A stretch of 64,000 nt of DNA, taken from NCBI RefSeq assembly GCF_900497595.1, contig NZ_UFQO01000001.1, positions 1 through 64,000 of the forward strand, in the 5' to 3' direction. Under the pieces are notes generated by a model. The model had not been told where the DNA came from. It worked only from the letters and a program-made list of their open reading frames with translations, and did not search any database. Source of the stretch: Treponema pectinovorum (GTDB taxonomy: Bacteria; Spirochaetota; Spirochaetia; Treponematales; Treponemataceae). Position numbers and translations under genes: made by a program. Shown here piece by piece: positions 33,090 through 41,155 of the stretch (the stretch's first letter is position 1; every line of letters begins with the position of its first letter).

Positions 33090-35249
33090 ATGTCACTTTC
33101 GATTTTGCTGTTGTTCGCTTCGATTCTTGCCATTTGTTATGCAGCATTCAACTTCTTTAAAGTTAAAAAACTTGAAGAAGGCAACCCGTTGATGCAAAAA
33201 ATTGCATCGTACATCCGTGGCGGTGCTAACACTTTTATGAATATTGAGTACAAAGTGCTTTCGATTGTTGTAATTGTTGTTGCTGCTATAGTATGGCTTA
33301 GTTTGGATTGGTATGTTGCGGTAGCTCTCCTTATTGGCTCCTTTATGTCTGCTACTGCTGGCCTTGTTGGAATGAAGATTGCAACTTATGCAAATGTCCG
33401 CGTAACGAACGAAGCAAATACGACTAAAAATATTGGAAAGACTTTAAAAGTTGCATTTCGTGGTGGCTCTGTTATGGGTCTTTGTGTTGCAGGCTTTGCT
33501 CTTTTTGGATTGGTAATCGTATACATTGTTTTTGGAAGACTCTTGGGCTGGGTCGAAAGCATGGATGTTGCAAAGTGCTGGCTCACTAAGATTGAAATTA
33601 TACGATTCCCTAATGCTCTGTCTGGTTATGCTTTGGGATGCTCCCTTGTTGCTATGTTTAACCGTGTTGGAGGCGGCATATACACAAAAGCCGCTGATAT
33701 GGGTGCAGACCTTGTCGGAAAAACAGAAGTACACATTCCAGAAGACGACCCTAGAAATCCCGCGACCATTGCAGACAATGTCGGCGATAATGTTGGCGAT
33801 GTTGCAGGTTTAGGCTCTGACCTTTTGGAATCTTATGTTGCTTCCATAGTTGCCGCAATCGCACTTGGCTACAATATCATAAAGCATGCTAATGTTGCAG
33901 AACGCTCATTGACTGCTTTATATACTTTCCCTCTCGCATTTGCTGCTATTGGTCTTATAGCTTGCGTTTTAGGAGTAGCTTCTCTTTTGGTTAGAGATCT
34001 TTCAAAATCAAAAAAAGTTCACGCTCAATTAAATGGAGCTACATGGTTCGGAGCTGGAGTTACCTTTGTTGCAGGTTTTGCACTTTCTATATACCTTTTT
34101 AAAGATGTAGAGCTTACAAATCTTGGCTTTAGACTTGGTGCTGCTTCTCCTTGGGTTGGTGCTGCTGTAGGAATTGTTGCAGGAATTTTGATTGGAATTT
34201 TTGCTGAATACTACACTTCTTCGGATTACATGCCAACAAAAATTTTGGCAGAAGCGTCTAAGGAAGGGCCTGCTCTTACAATAACAACAGGGCTTGCCCT
34301 CGGAATGAGAAGTTGCATGGCTCCTTGTATGATATTGGGGCTTGGAATAATAGTTTCTTATTATCTTTCTGGACTTTACGGCGTTGCAATGTCTGCAATG
34401 GGAATGCTCTCTTTTGTTGCTCTTACAGTTTCTGTAGACACTTACGGACCGATTTCCGATAACGCAGGTGGAATTGCAGAAATGTCGGAACTTCCACAAG
34501 ATGTTCGCAATATAACAGATACTTTGGATGCAGTTGGAAATACAACAGCAGCAATTGGCAAAGGATTTGCGATAGGCTCGGGAGGACTTGCAGCTCTTGC
34601 ATTGATGCTTTCTTATATGTATTCGCTTCCTGGAGAATCCATAGTAAACGGATTGCCAACTTTGAACATAATGGAACCAATGACCTTAGCAGGTGCAATC
34701 GTTGGAGGCGCGCTTCCGTTCTTGTTCTCTGGAATGCTCATAGACGCAGTTGCAGTTGCAGCAAGAAAAATGGTAGATGAAGTCAGAAGGCAGTTTAAAG
34801 AACATCCAGGAATTCTTGAAAAGAAAGAAGACCCTGACCACAACCAATGTATAAAGATTTCTACAGAAGGTGCAATAAATCAGATGAAAGTTCCAGCATT
34901 GATGGCAGTTGTAATACCAGTTGTATGCGGACTCTTGTTTGGAGCGCATTTTGTCGGCGGAATTTTAATCGGTTCAACAATCTGTTCAATAATGATAGCC
35001 GTTTTTACAGGAAACGCAGGCGGTGCTTGGGATAACGGAAAAAAATACATAGAGCAGGGCGGAATTCCAGGAACAGGCAAAGGTACAGCCGTACATGATG
35101 CAGCAATCGTAGGCGACACCGTAGGCGACCCGCTAAAAGACACAGTAGGACCTTGCATGGACATATTCATCAAGATAATGTCAACTGTATCTTTGGTTGC
35201 AGTAAGCGTATTTGCAGAATACAACCTTTGGTCGTTCATCTTTAACTAA
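33090..35249 (+). CDS. hppA: Membrane-bound ion-pumping pyrophosphatase
   Basis: 719 residues from ATG 33090, with GGGGG 8 nt upstream; the GTG inside that site is not the start. About 15-16 membrane helices. Pyrophosphate-binding motifs are ADMGADLVGKTE, EDDPRNPATIADNVGDNVGDVAG and GDTVGDPLKDT. The position that separates subfamilies reads GNTTAAIGKG; Ala in place of Lys marks the K+-dependent group, many of which pump Na+. It couples pyrophosphate hydrolysis to ion export, which could feed the Na+-driven TRAP transporter upstream. Transcribed alone, with a terminator. Confidence 0.95.
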   Translation: MSLSILLLFASILAICYAAFNFFKVKKLEEGNPLMQKIASYIRGGANTFMNIEYKVLSIVVIVVAAIVWLSLDWYVAVALLIGSFMSATAGLVGMKIATYANVRVTNEANTTKNIGKTLKVAFRGGSVMGLCVAGFALFGLVIVYIVFGRLLGWVESMDVAKCWLTKIEIIRFPNALSGYALGCSLVAMFNRVGGGIYTKAADMGADLVGKTEVHIPEDDPRNPATIADNVGDNVGDVAGLGSDLLESYVASIVAAIALGYNIIKHANVAERSLTALYTFPLAFAAIGLIACVLGVASLLVRDLSKSKKVHAQLNGATWFGAGVTFVAGFALSIYLFKDVELTNLGFRLGAASPWVGAAVGIVAGILIGIFAEYYTSSDYMPTKILAEASKEGPALTITTGLALGMRSCMAPCMILGLGIIVSYYLSGLYGVAMSAMGMLSFVALTVSVDTYGPISDNAGGIAEMSELPQDVRNITDTLDAVGNTTAAIGKGFAIGSGGLAALALMLSYMYSLPGESIVNGLPTLNIMEPMTLAGAIVGGALPFLFSGMLIDAVAVAARKMVDEVRRQFKEHPGILEKKEDPDHNQCIKISTEGAINQMKVPALMAVVIPVVCGLLFGAHFVGGILIGSTICSIMIAVFTGNAGGAWDNGKKYIEQGGIPGTGKGTAVHDAAIVGDTVGDPLKDTVGPCMDIFIKIMSTVSLVAVSVFAEYNLWSFIFN

Positions 35250-35272
35250 AATCGAAAAATGTTTAATGATTT

Positions 35273-35311
35273 GCGAAGAAGCGATAATTTTTGCTCCTTC
35301 GCATTTTTTTT
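35273..35311 (+). terminator. Intrinsic terminator of hppA
   Basis: GCGAAG (35273-35278) pairs with CTTCGC (35297-35302), followed by an A and eight T residues, 24 nt past the hppA stop. Confidence 0.8.
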
Positions 35312-35322
35312 GCTTAATATAG

Positions 35323-35397
35323 GAGGGAAAAGCCTTCCCCTGCGGCTGCACTTCGTTGCATCCTACCCCTTCTCCTAGGGGCACAGCCCCTAAAACC
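35323..35397. repeat. GC-rich intergenic hairpin element (copy 5)
   Basis: Contains TAGGGGC-aca-GCCCCTA and a CTTCGTTGCATCC word similar to the CTTCGTTTCATTTC in copy 3. It lies between the hppA terminator and the terminator of the next minus-strand gene. Confidence 0.45.
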
Positions 35398-35483
35398 TTG
35401 TAGTGTTAACGCTGGATGAAAAACTATAAAATTCTGCAAGTTTTAAAAGAAATGTGGAGCATTATTATTTACAAGTTGCTCAT

Positions 35484-35533
35484 AAAAAAAGAGTAGTTCC
35501 CAAAATATTGCTTAATTGAACTACTCTTTTATT
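35484..35533 (-). terminator. Intrinsic terminator, probably bidirectional
   Basis: GAGTAGTTC (35491-35499) pairs perfectly with GAACTACTC (35518-35526), flanked by A and T runs. It directly follows the 69-residue hypothetical gene on the minus strand. Confidence 0.85.
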
Positions 35534-35743
35534 TTAGAATAAACTTATGTATCCCTTTCTTATGGCAAAATCCAACATTTGAGGTAAAGCCTCAACTGGA
35601 AATTCTCCACCTCGTGTAGGTTTCCCATTGATGTCAAACCATGTATACTTTATCGATTTTTTAGAACTATCCCAACTAGCTTGACCTAATCGAATTTCAC
35701 AATCTGAATCATTTTTGGCTTTTTCAATATGTTCAACTTTCAT
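35534..35743 (-). CDS. Small hypothetical protein
   Basis: 69 residues, cytoplasmic by composition: MKVEHIEKAKNDSDCEIRLG, then KSIKYTWFDINGKPTRGGEFP and a short C-terminal helix. No family recognised. Its ATG shares one base with the stop of the upstream gene (TAATG), and a perfect terminator follows, so it is a genuine second gene of a two-gene operon. Confidence 0.7.
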   Translation of the reverse strand: MKVEHIEKAKNDSDCEIRLGQASWDSSKKSIKYTWFDINGKPTRGGEFPVEALPQMLDFAIRKGYISLF

Positions 35744-36084
35744 TATTTTTTTCCTCTTACATAAGCGATGACATCATCCCAAGTATCAATATATGTCATA
35801 TCAGGATTATTTTCATCTTTTGTTGCATCGGCATATATAAAAGGAAATCCTTGGTAAAAAAATGAACGTACCTCCTTAAATCCAGCTTCTCCAATAAAGC
35901 GTTCCTCCTTTGTATTTAACGAAAGCAATGAGGTGCTAAGTCTTTCTTCTGGAATTTTCTCTGAATAATCAACGATTATACAAGATTGTTCTCCAATGAT
36001 TGCATAACGATAAACTGGTTTTTTTGCAAAACAAAGCAAAGTACAAAATAAAATTAAAACAGCCATTAAAGATAATTTCTTCAT
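35743..36084 (-). CDS. Small exported hypothetical protein
   Basis: 113 residues with a signal peptide (LSLMAVLILFCTLLCFAKK). The mature part is about 90 residues, with YRYAIIGEQSCIIVDYSEKIPEE and a conserved-looking FYQGFPFIYADATKDE. No family recognised. GGGAG precedes the ATG by about 9 nt. It is coupled to the 69-residue gene. Confidence 0.65.
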   Translation of the reverse strand: MKKLSLMAVLILFCTLLCFAKKPVYRYAIIGEQSCIIVDYSEKIPEERLSTSLLSLNTKEERFIGEAGFKEVRSFFYQGFPFIYADATKDENNPDMTYIDTWDDVIAYVRGKK

Positions 36085-36129
36085 AATAAAATACTCCCTA
36101 AATTTTTTCTCTTAATAATCAATTTAATC

Positions 36130-36552
36130 TTATTTATTGCTAAAATATTTTTTTTGAAATTTTTCATCACTCATGCAAAGTATTTGTATACCTTCAATAA
36201 GTGCAATAATTGCAGGAATCAAAGTCCAACAGAATAGTAGGTAAAGAATTCCTTTGCCAGTTTGACCAAAATAGAACTTGTGAATCCCAATATCTCCAAG
36301 CAATATAGCAAGAACACCTGCGACAGTTTTATCTTTATCTGAGTTTATATTTGTTAATGTTGATGAATCAGAATTCATTTGTCTAACACCGCATTTTGGA
36401 CATATTTCAGCTTGTTTTGAAATTTTTGCCCCACAATCCTTACAAAATTTTGTTTCTACAATTTGCGTTTGGCGAACGCCACATTTTGGACATATCTCTG
36501 CATTTACAGAAATTTCTTCACTGCATTCAATACATTTTTTTGTTTCTGACAT
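36130..36552 (-). CDS. TM2-domain protein with two zinc ribbons
   Basis: 140 residues from ATG 36552, with GGAGG 6 nt upstream; the longer frame starting at 36609 is rejected. Two short zinc ribbons, CIECSEEISVNAEICPKCG and CKDCGAKISKQAEICPKCG, are near-duplicates. They are followed by a TM2 domain (VAGVLAILLGDIGIHKFYFGQTGKGILYLLFCWTLIPAIIALIEGI) with two membrane helices and the DxGxHKFY motif. Such proteins are common; the function is unknown. Confidence 0.85.
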   Translation of the reverse strand: MSETKKCIECSEEISVNAEICPKCGVRQTQIVETKFCKDCGAKISKQAEICPKCGVRQMNSDSSTLTNINSDKDKTVAGVLAILLGDIGIHKFYFGQTGKGILYLLFCWTLIPAIIALIEGIQILCMSDEKFQKKYFSNK

Positions 36553-36716
36553 AAAATCCTCCTTCGATTTTTTTTTAAGAAAATATGCTGGAAGATTTTC
36601 CTTATTCACAATAAGTAACGTAAGCCATCAACCTAACTTTTTTTAAGCTGTCGGCGTGCTCATTTAGCTGCACTCTCTGCTTTCGGCTTTCGTCAAATTG
36701 ACAATCATCTGTTTAA

Positions 36717-36748
36717 AATAAAAAAAACTCACCCAAAATGAGTGAGTT
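36717..36748 (-). terminator. Terminator of the tRNA operon
   Basis: AAACTCAC (36724-36731) and GTGAGTTT (36741-36748) form an 8-bp stem followed on the minus strand by a T-rich tract, immediately after tRNA-Pro. Confidence 0.8.
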
Positions 36749-36749
36749 T

Positions 36750-36822
36750 ATCGGGATGACAGGGATCGAACCTGCGACATCTTGGTCCCAAACCAAGCGC
36801 GCTACCAGCTGCGCTACATCCC
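36750..36822 (-). tRNA. tRNA-Pro (anticodon TGG)
   Basis: 73 nt on the minus strand. A 7-bp acceptor stem CGGGATG / CATCCCG, a CTTGG-TTTGGGA-CCAAG anticodon arm and a T-loop TTCGATC are visible. Discriminator base A; CCA is not encoded. Third gene of a three-tRNA operon. Confidence 0.95.
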
Positions 36823-36829
36823 GTAACAA

Positions 36830-36902
36830 TGGACGGTGAGAGACTCGAACTCCCGACAATCTGGGTGTAAACCAGGGGCTCTACCAACTGAGCTAACCGT
36901 CC
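36830..36902 (-). tRNA. tRNA-Val (anticodon TAC), copy B
   Basis: 73 nt. Acceptor stem GGACGGT / ACCGTCC, D-arm GCTC...GAGC, anticodon loop TTTACAC and T-loop TTCGAGT. The body between the acceptor strands is identical to the next tRNA-Val. The anticodon stem has a C-A mismatch at its base (27-43). The boundary at 36830 is uncertain by one base. Confidence 0.92.
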
Positions 36903-36926
36903 GTTTTGTGCTTTCTAAAAAAAATA

Positions 36927-36999
36927 TGGGCAGTGAGAGACTCGAACTCCCGACAATCTGGGTGTAAACCAGGGGCTCTACCAACTGAGCTAACTGCCC
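36927..36999 (-). tRNA. tRNA-Val (anticodon TAC), copy A
   Basis: 73 nt, first gene of the operon. Acceptor stem GGGCAGT / ACTGCCC differs from copy B at two base pairs, both compensated; the rest of the molecule is the same, including the C-A mismatch in the anticodon stem. Confidence 0.92.
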
Positions 37000-37023
37000 A
37001 TTTTCTTGTCAAGCGACTCGGTA

Positions 37024-37052
37024 AATATACCAAATTGAAAGTTTTTGTTCAA
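37024..37052 (-). promoter_or_regulatory. Promoter of the tRNA operon
   Basis: On the minus strand TTGAAC (37047-37052), 17 nt, TATATT (37024-37029), 24 nt before the first tRNA-Val. Confidence 0.65.
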
Positions 37053-37083
37053 TAGTTTTTCTTTCAATATTGTATATTTTTTA

Positions 37084-37812
37084 TTATATTATCGCTCTGT
37101 CCATTTCGTTTTGAATTTCGCTCTTGAACATAACCAAATTTTTTATCTTCATAGAAAAAGATGAATCCAGTTTTGTTCGTTCAATAGCTTCTGAAACTAT
37201 AGAAACATCAAAAGAACAGGTTACAGATTCATAACCAGTGCAAGAAACTTCAACCGTAAATGAAAACTTTTTTGTTTCGTCCTCTTTTTCTGCTATAACA
37301 GCTTTTGGCCAGAAACTATAGGTCCCATTTGTGCTGTGGTAGGTTTGTGTTGGATTGTGCCAAGTTGCATCCGCCATTTCAACTATTTTTCCGTCTTGTT
37401 TTAGATAGATTGTGACATCTGTAAGTGGTTCAAATGTACTTCCATCCAATACTGTTCCTTGTATCATAGGAAAATTAAAACGTGGCAATTTACTGTTCGA
37501 ATTTGCCTTATTTTCTCTAGGTTCAATATGGAAAGGGCGTTTTGTCGTACTTACAATTCGTATGCCTTCCATTCCAATCGAATCTATATCAGCCTTTATC
37601 TGTGGAGATTCAAGCTCGTCGTTTGTATGCAACGCACCCCTGCCACTTACGACATATTTTGGCGGTATACGATTTAAAACATAACTTATTGCATCCAAGC
37701 GGCAATTTTCACAATCGCAAGTGAGCCAAGTTGCATTGACCTGTTTTACCTGCTCGTAAAGATCGTTTACGCGATTTATTACAACTTCTTCCATCAAATT
37801 ATGTATATTCAT
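37084..37812 (-). CDS. ComFB-domain protein with C-terminal Ig-like domain
   Basis: 242 residues. Residues 1-55 match the late-competence ComFB family: NIHNLMEEVVINRVNDLYEQV, then CDCENCRLDAISYVLNRIPPKYVVSGRG with clustered cysteines that bind zinc in the family. Residues about 115-215 look like a carboxypeptidase-regulatory or CNA-B-type beta domain (IQGTVLDGSTFEPLTDVTIYLKQDG, YSFWPKAVI, FSFTVEVSCTGYES). ComFB proteins have been described as cyclic-dinucleotide receptors; whether this one binds one is unknown. There is no signal peptide. GAGGG precedes the ATG. Confidence 0.75.
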   Translation of the reverse strand: MNIHNLMEEVVINRVNDLYEQVKQVNATWLTCDCENCRLDAISYVLNRIPPKYVVSGRGALHTNDELESPQIKADIDSIGMEGIRIVSTTKRPFHIEPRENKANSNSKLPRFNFPMIQGTVLDGSTFEPLTDVTIYLKQDGKIVEMADATWHNPTQTYHSTNGTYSFWPKAVIAEKEDETKKFSFTVEVSCTGYESVTCSFDVSIVSEAIERTKLDSSFSMKIKNLVMFKSEIQNEMDRAII

Positions 37813-37895
37813 TTTTCAACCCTCTCTTTTATATCAAGGTTGACTAATTATAAATCATAAAAATGAGGAACGCAAATGAAGTTTTTTTTATTGAT

Positions 37896-39923
37896 TTAAT
37901 TTCCACCTTTTCTCGTGTAAGCAGCAAGTCCGCCAGCCATCAAAATCTGTGCAGAACGCGATGCTATATCGTTTACGCACTCAATTTCAGTTTTTCCGTT
38001 TATTAAAACTTTAAATGGTGTTCCATTCATCAAAGAGTTGTCTAAATCTTTAAGTTCTAGCGTATCTCCTTGATTTATCCTGTCGTAATCTGTTGGATTT
38101 TTAAATGTCATAGGAATTATTCCATAGTTGATAAGATTTGCTTTGTGGATTCTTGCAAATGACTTTGTAATAACTGCCCTAACACCCAAATACATAGGAC
38201 CTAAGGCTGCATGCTCGCGGCTTGAACCCTGCCCGTAATTTTCGCCCCCAACTACACAGCAGTCTGCAAAATTTTCCTGCTCGCTTCTTGTGTAGAAAGT
38301 TTCATCAAGTCTTGTGAGTGTAAATTTTGAAATTTCAGGAATATTCGACCTCAATGGAAGAACTTTTGCTCCTGCTGGCATTATGTCGTCTGTAGATACA
38401 TTGTCCTGCGCTTTTAAACGAACAGGAAGGTTTAAATTTGACTTATATTCGCGGCAAGGCGGACAAGGCTTTATATTAGGACCTCGAATTATTTCAATAT
38501 CTTTTGCTTTTTCTTGTTCAAGTGGAGGAACAATCATGCCGTGGTTTGTAGTGCAAGATAAAATCATTGATTTGGAAAGCCTTGAGTCTTTGCCTTCGAG
38601 CATAGAAACTCTAACTTCTTTTGTGTATGCAGGATCTTCATAGTCCAAAGTTTTAGCTTCCGTAAATACGCCTGTAATCGATGCTGCTGCCGCAGTTTCT
38701 GGCGAAACCAGATAAACGTCTGCATCTGCTGTTCCAGAACGACCTTTAAAGTTTCTGTTGAAAGTTCTTAAGGTAACACCTTTTGAATTTGGAGCAAATC
38801 CCTGTCCTAAGCATGGACCACAGGCGCTTTCCAAAATGCGAAAGCCTGCTTCTATTAAAGTTTCAAGGATTCCGGATTTGCTTGCCATTAAAAGAGTAGT
38901 TCTGCTTCCTGGAGCGATTCCTGCTTCAACACCTGGAGCCACATGATGACCTTTTACTATTGCGGCGACACTTTCTAAATCGTCCAAAGAAGAATTTGTG
39001 CACGAGCCTATTACAACTTGGGTAACTTTTTTCCCAGAAAGATTTTTTACAGAATCTATTACATCTGGATTATGAGGACAAGCTGCAAGTGCTTCTAATT
39101 CATCTAAATTGATTTCGATAGTCTTATCATAGACTGCACCTTCATCTGCCTTTTGCTCGCTCCAATCTTGAACGCGACCCATGGACTCAAGAAAGTTTTT
39201 TGTCTTTTCGTCTGATGGGAATATTGAACAGGTTGCTCCCAATTCTGCACCCATGTTTGTTATTGTTGCTCTTTGAGGAACTGTTAAAGAAGCGACTCCT
39301 TCACCAAAATATTCATAGATTGCACCGGTTCCGCCCTTTACGGTTTCTCGTCTCAAAACTTCTAGGATTATATCTTTTGCACTAACGCCTCTTTTTAATT
39401 TGCCAGTTAATTTTACGCCAAAAATTTTAGGCATGGGAGTGTGGAACGCTCCTCCACCCATGGCAACTGCAACATCAAGACCGCCTGCGCCAATCGCAAT
39501 CATTCCGATTCCACCACCTGTTGGAGTGTGGCTGTCTGAACCGAGGAGAGTTTTTCCAGGTTTGCCGAAAAATTCTAGATGAACCTGATGGCAAATTCCG
39601 TTTCCAGGACGAGAAAAATAAAGACCGTATTTTTGTGCAACGGATTGAAGATACCTGTGATCGTCCATATTTTTAAAATCTGTTTGAAGAGTGTTGTGGT
39701 CAATGTAAGAAACCGAAAGTTCTGTTTTTACGCGAGGAATTCCTATCGTTTCAAATTGAAGATATGCCATAGTGCCAGTTGCATCTTGTGTTAAAGTTTG
39801 GTCAATTTTTAAGGCGATATCTTCCCCACGCGGAATTTGCATTCCTTTTTTAAAGTTTATATTTGGGCAGGCAGCAGCGACAATGTGCTCTTGAATGATT
39901 TTTTCAGAAAGTGTAAGTGCCAT
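37896..39923 (-). CDS. Aconitate hydratase
   Basis: 675 residues, the shorter aconitase type found in many anaerobes. The [4Fe-4S] ligands are in IGSCTNSSLDDL and ACGPCLGQG. LLGSDSHTPTGGGIGMIAIGAGGLDVA, GTGAIYEYFGEGVASL and the C-terminal swivel domain (GGENYGQGSSREHAALGP) are all present. It interconverts citrate and isocitrate, most likely towards 2-oxoglutarate and glutamate synthesis, since a full TCA cycle is unusual for treponemes. No citrate synthase or isocitrate dehydrogenase gene is in the window. GAGGT precedes the ATG. Confidence 0.93.
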   Translation of the reverse strand: MALTLSEKIIQEHIVAAACPNINFKKGMQIPRGEDIALKIDQTLTQDATGTMAYLQFETIGIPRVKTELSVSYIDHNTLQTDFKNMDDHRYLQSVAQKYGLYFSRPGNGICHQVHLEFFGKPGKTLLGSDSHTPTGGGIGMIAIGAGGLDVAVAMGGGAFHTPMPKIFGVKLTGKLKRGVSAKDIILEVLRRETVKGGTGAIYEYFGEGVASLTVPQRATITNMGAELGATCSIFPSDEKTKNFLESMGRVQDWSEQKADEGAVYDKTIEINLDELEALAACPHNPDVIDSVKNLSGKKVTQVVIGSCTNSSLDDLESVAAIVKGHHVAPGVEAGIAPGSRTTLLMASKSGILETLIEAGFRILESACGPCLGQGFAPNSKGVTLRTFNRNFKGRSGTADADVYLVSPETAAAASITGVFTEAKTLDYEDPAYTKEVRVSMLEGKDSRLSKSMILSCTTNHGMIVPPLEQEKAKDIEIIRGPNIKPCPPCREYKSNLNLPVRLKAQDNVSTDDIMPAGAKVLPLRSNIPEISKFTLTRLDETFYTRSEQENFADCCVVGGENYGQGSSREHAALGPMYLGVRAVITKSFARIHKANLINYGIIPMTFKNPTDYDRINQGDTLELKDLDNSLMNGTPFKVLINGKTEIECVNDIASRSAQILMAGGLAAYTRKGGN

Positions 39924-40033
39924 AAATGTACCTCGTTTAGCATTTTATCGATTGGAAATATCTACAAAAGTATATTGATTTAAATCTGGGTTTTCAAGTT
40001 GGAGAAAAAAATTGCAGTTATAAGAGAAATTGT

Positions 40034-40195
40034 ATGCGTTGGCGGAGATTTTTAGCGTTAGGCTATGGAGCCACGCCAAAGGCGGCCACCGCAGCAAACG
40101 GACGTTAGCGAGGAGGCTGGAGCGATAGCGCAATGGCGGAACAGCCGACGGCGCAAGTTTTGCAAGCAAAGCGGACAAAACTTGTGCCGGAACGC
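40034..40195. repeat. GC-rich intergenic hairpin element (copy 6)
   Basis: The largest copy. GGCGCAAGTTTTG (40150-40162) pairs with CAAAACTTGTGCC (40176-40188) over 13 bp with one G-U pair, and AGCGATAGCG (40121-40130) is shared with copies 3 and 4. It fills most of the 365-nt gap 39924-40288; an 84-codon ORF across it is not credible. Confidence 0.55.
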
Positions 40196-40288
40196 CCAAT
40201 TTTCTTTAAGATTTGCCTGGTGCTAGAAGTTTTTTCGTCAAATAATTGATATTCAACTTTGTAACTTCTTGTGGTAAAATGCGTTAAG

Positions 40289-41155
40289 ATGTTTCAAAAG
40301 GGCGCATTTTTTTTAGCAATTTTTATCTTTGTTTGGTGCTTTTTTTCATGTGCAAATTTTCAAAAAAACGAAGGCGAAATTGCGCAGGATTCTCTAAAAG
40401 CGCAAGCGGAAAAACTCTATAACGACACTTTTTGGGTCAGCGAAATTGAAAAAGAAAGGCTTACTCGCGATATTTCGTCGATAGAAACCGTTGATAAAGG
40501 TGTGAGGATTTTGCCCCAAGTTTTGATAAACTCAACTTATTCTAAAAATCTTGCAAGCGTTTATCCAAGCCTCGAGGGCTTTACTTCGCTTGATTTGACG
40601 AATTTTTTGCCAGAAGTAAAATCTTTGACCAAAGAATTTTCGATTGCTCTTTGCGAAGGACAGATTAAGGATTCGATTTTTGAAAGTGAAGACATTTTTG
40701 AGGCGGCTCTTTTTTTTAATGATTTACAGGAAGAATGGTTTTCTGTGTTCAAAGAGGAATTCCCATTAAAAGAAGGCGATTCTGAGGAAGAGTCAAATTC
40801 AAAAACGGATGAACACAAAATTTCACCAGAGAAATTGCAGGCAAGCGATGAAAAATCGCAATCAGGTGGCGAAAAATCAGACTTGCAGTCAGATTCAAAG
40901 AAGGATGATAAATCAAAAGTGCAGGCAGATTCAAAGGTGGGCGAGAAAAAACTAGCGGAGAAAAATGAGACACTTTTTTCATCTTTTGTGATTGGCTGCC
41001 CTTACGAGATGAATGGTCTTTACGAAGTGCCTGTAAGATTTTTGCGCGAAAAGCAAGGTTATGTTGATGTAATGATTTTCTTTATTAAAAAAACTGATTC
41101 TTGGAAGATAAACCAACTTCAAATTTTAAAGATGGATAGGGGAGAAAAATCATGA
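40289..41155 (+). CDS. Lipoprotein with charged low-complexity region
   Basis: 288 residues from ATG 40289. The signal FFLAIFIFVWCFFSC ends in a lipobox. A helical domain (about 25-165) is followed by a Ser/Asp/Lys/Glu/Gln-rich linker (about 170-235, repeating variants of SDEKSQSGGEKSD and QADSK) and a small beta domain (YEVPVRFLREKQGYVDVMIFFIKKTDSWKINQLQIL). The alternative GTG at 40271 would add six residues, but TAAAAT at 40275-40280 suggests transcription begins at the ATG. It overlaps the next gene by 4 nt. Confidence 0.7.
   Translation: MFQKGAFFLAIFIFVWCFFSCANFQKNEGEIAQDSLKAQAEKLYNDTFWVSEIEKERLTRDISSIETVDKGVRILPQVLINSTYSKNLASVYPSLEGFTSLDLTNFLPEVKSLTKEFSIALCEGQIKDSIFESEDIFEAALFFNDLQEEWFSVFKEEFPLKEGDSEEESNSKTDEHKISPEKLQASDEKSQSGGEKSDLQSDSKKDDKSKVQADSKVGEKKLAEKNETLFSSFVIGCPYEMNGLYEVPVRFLREKQGYVDVMIFFIKKTDSWKINQLQILKMDRGEKS

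Noticed and set aside
39945-40199. 84-codon minus-strand ORF in front of the aconitase gene
   Set aside because: It runs through the GC-rich hairpin element, has a composition dominated by Leu, Ala, Pro and Ser unlike the neighbouring genes, and has no ribosome binding site.
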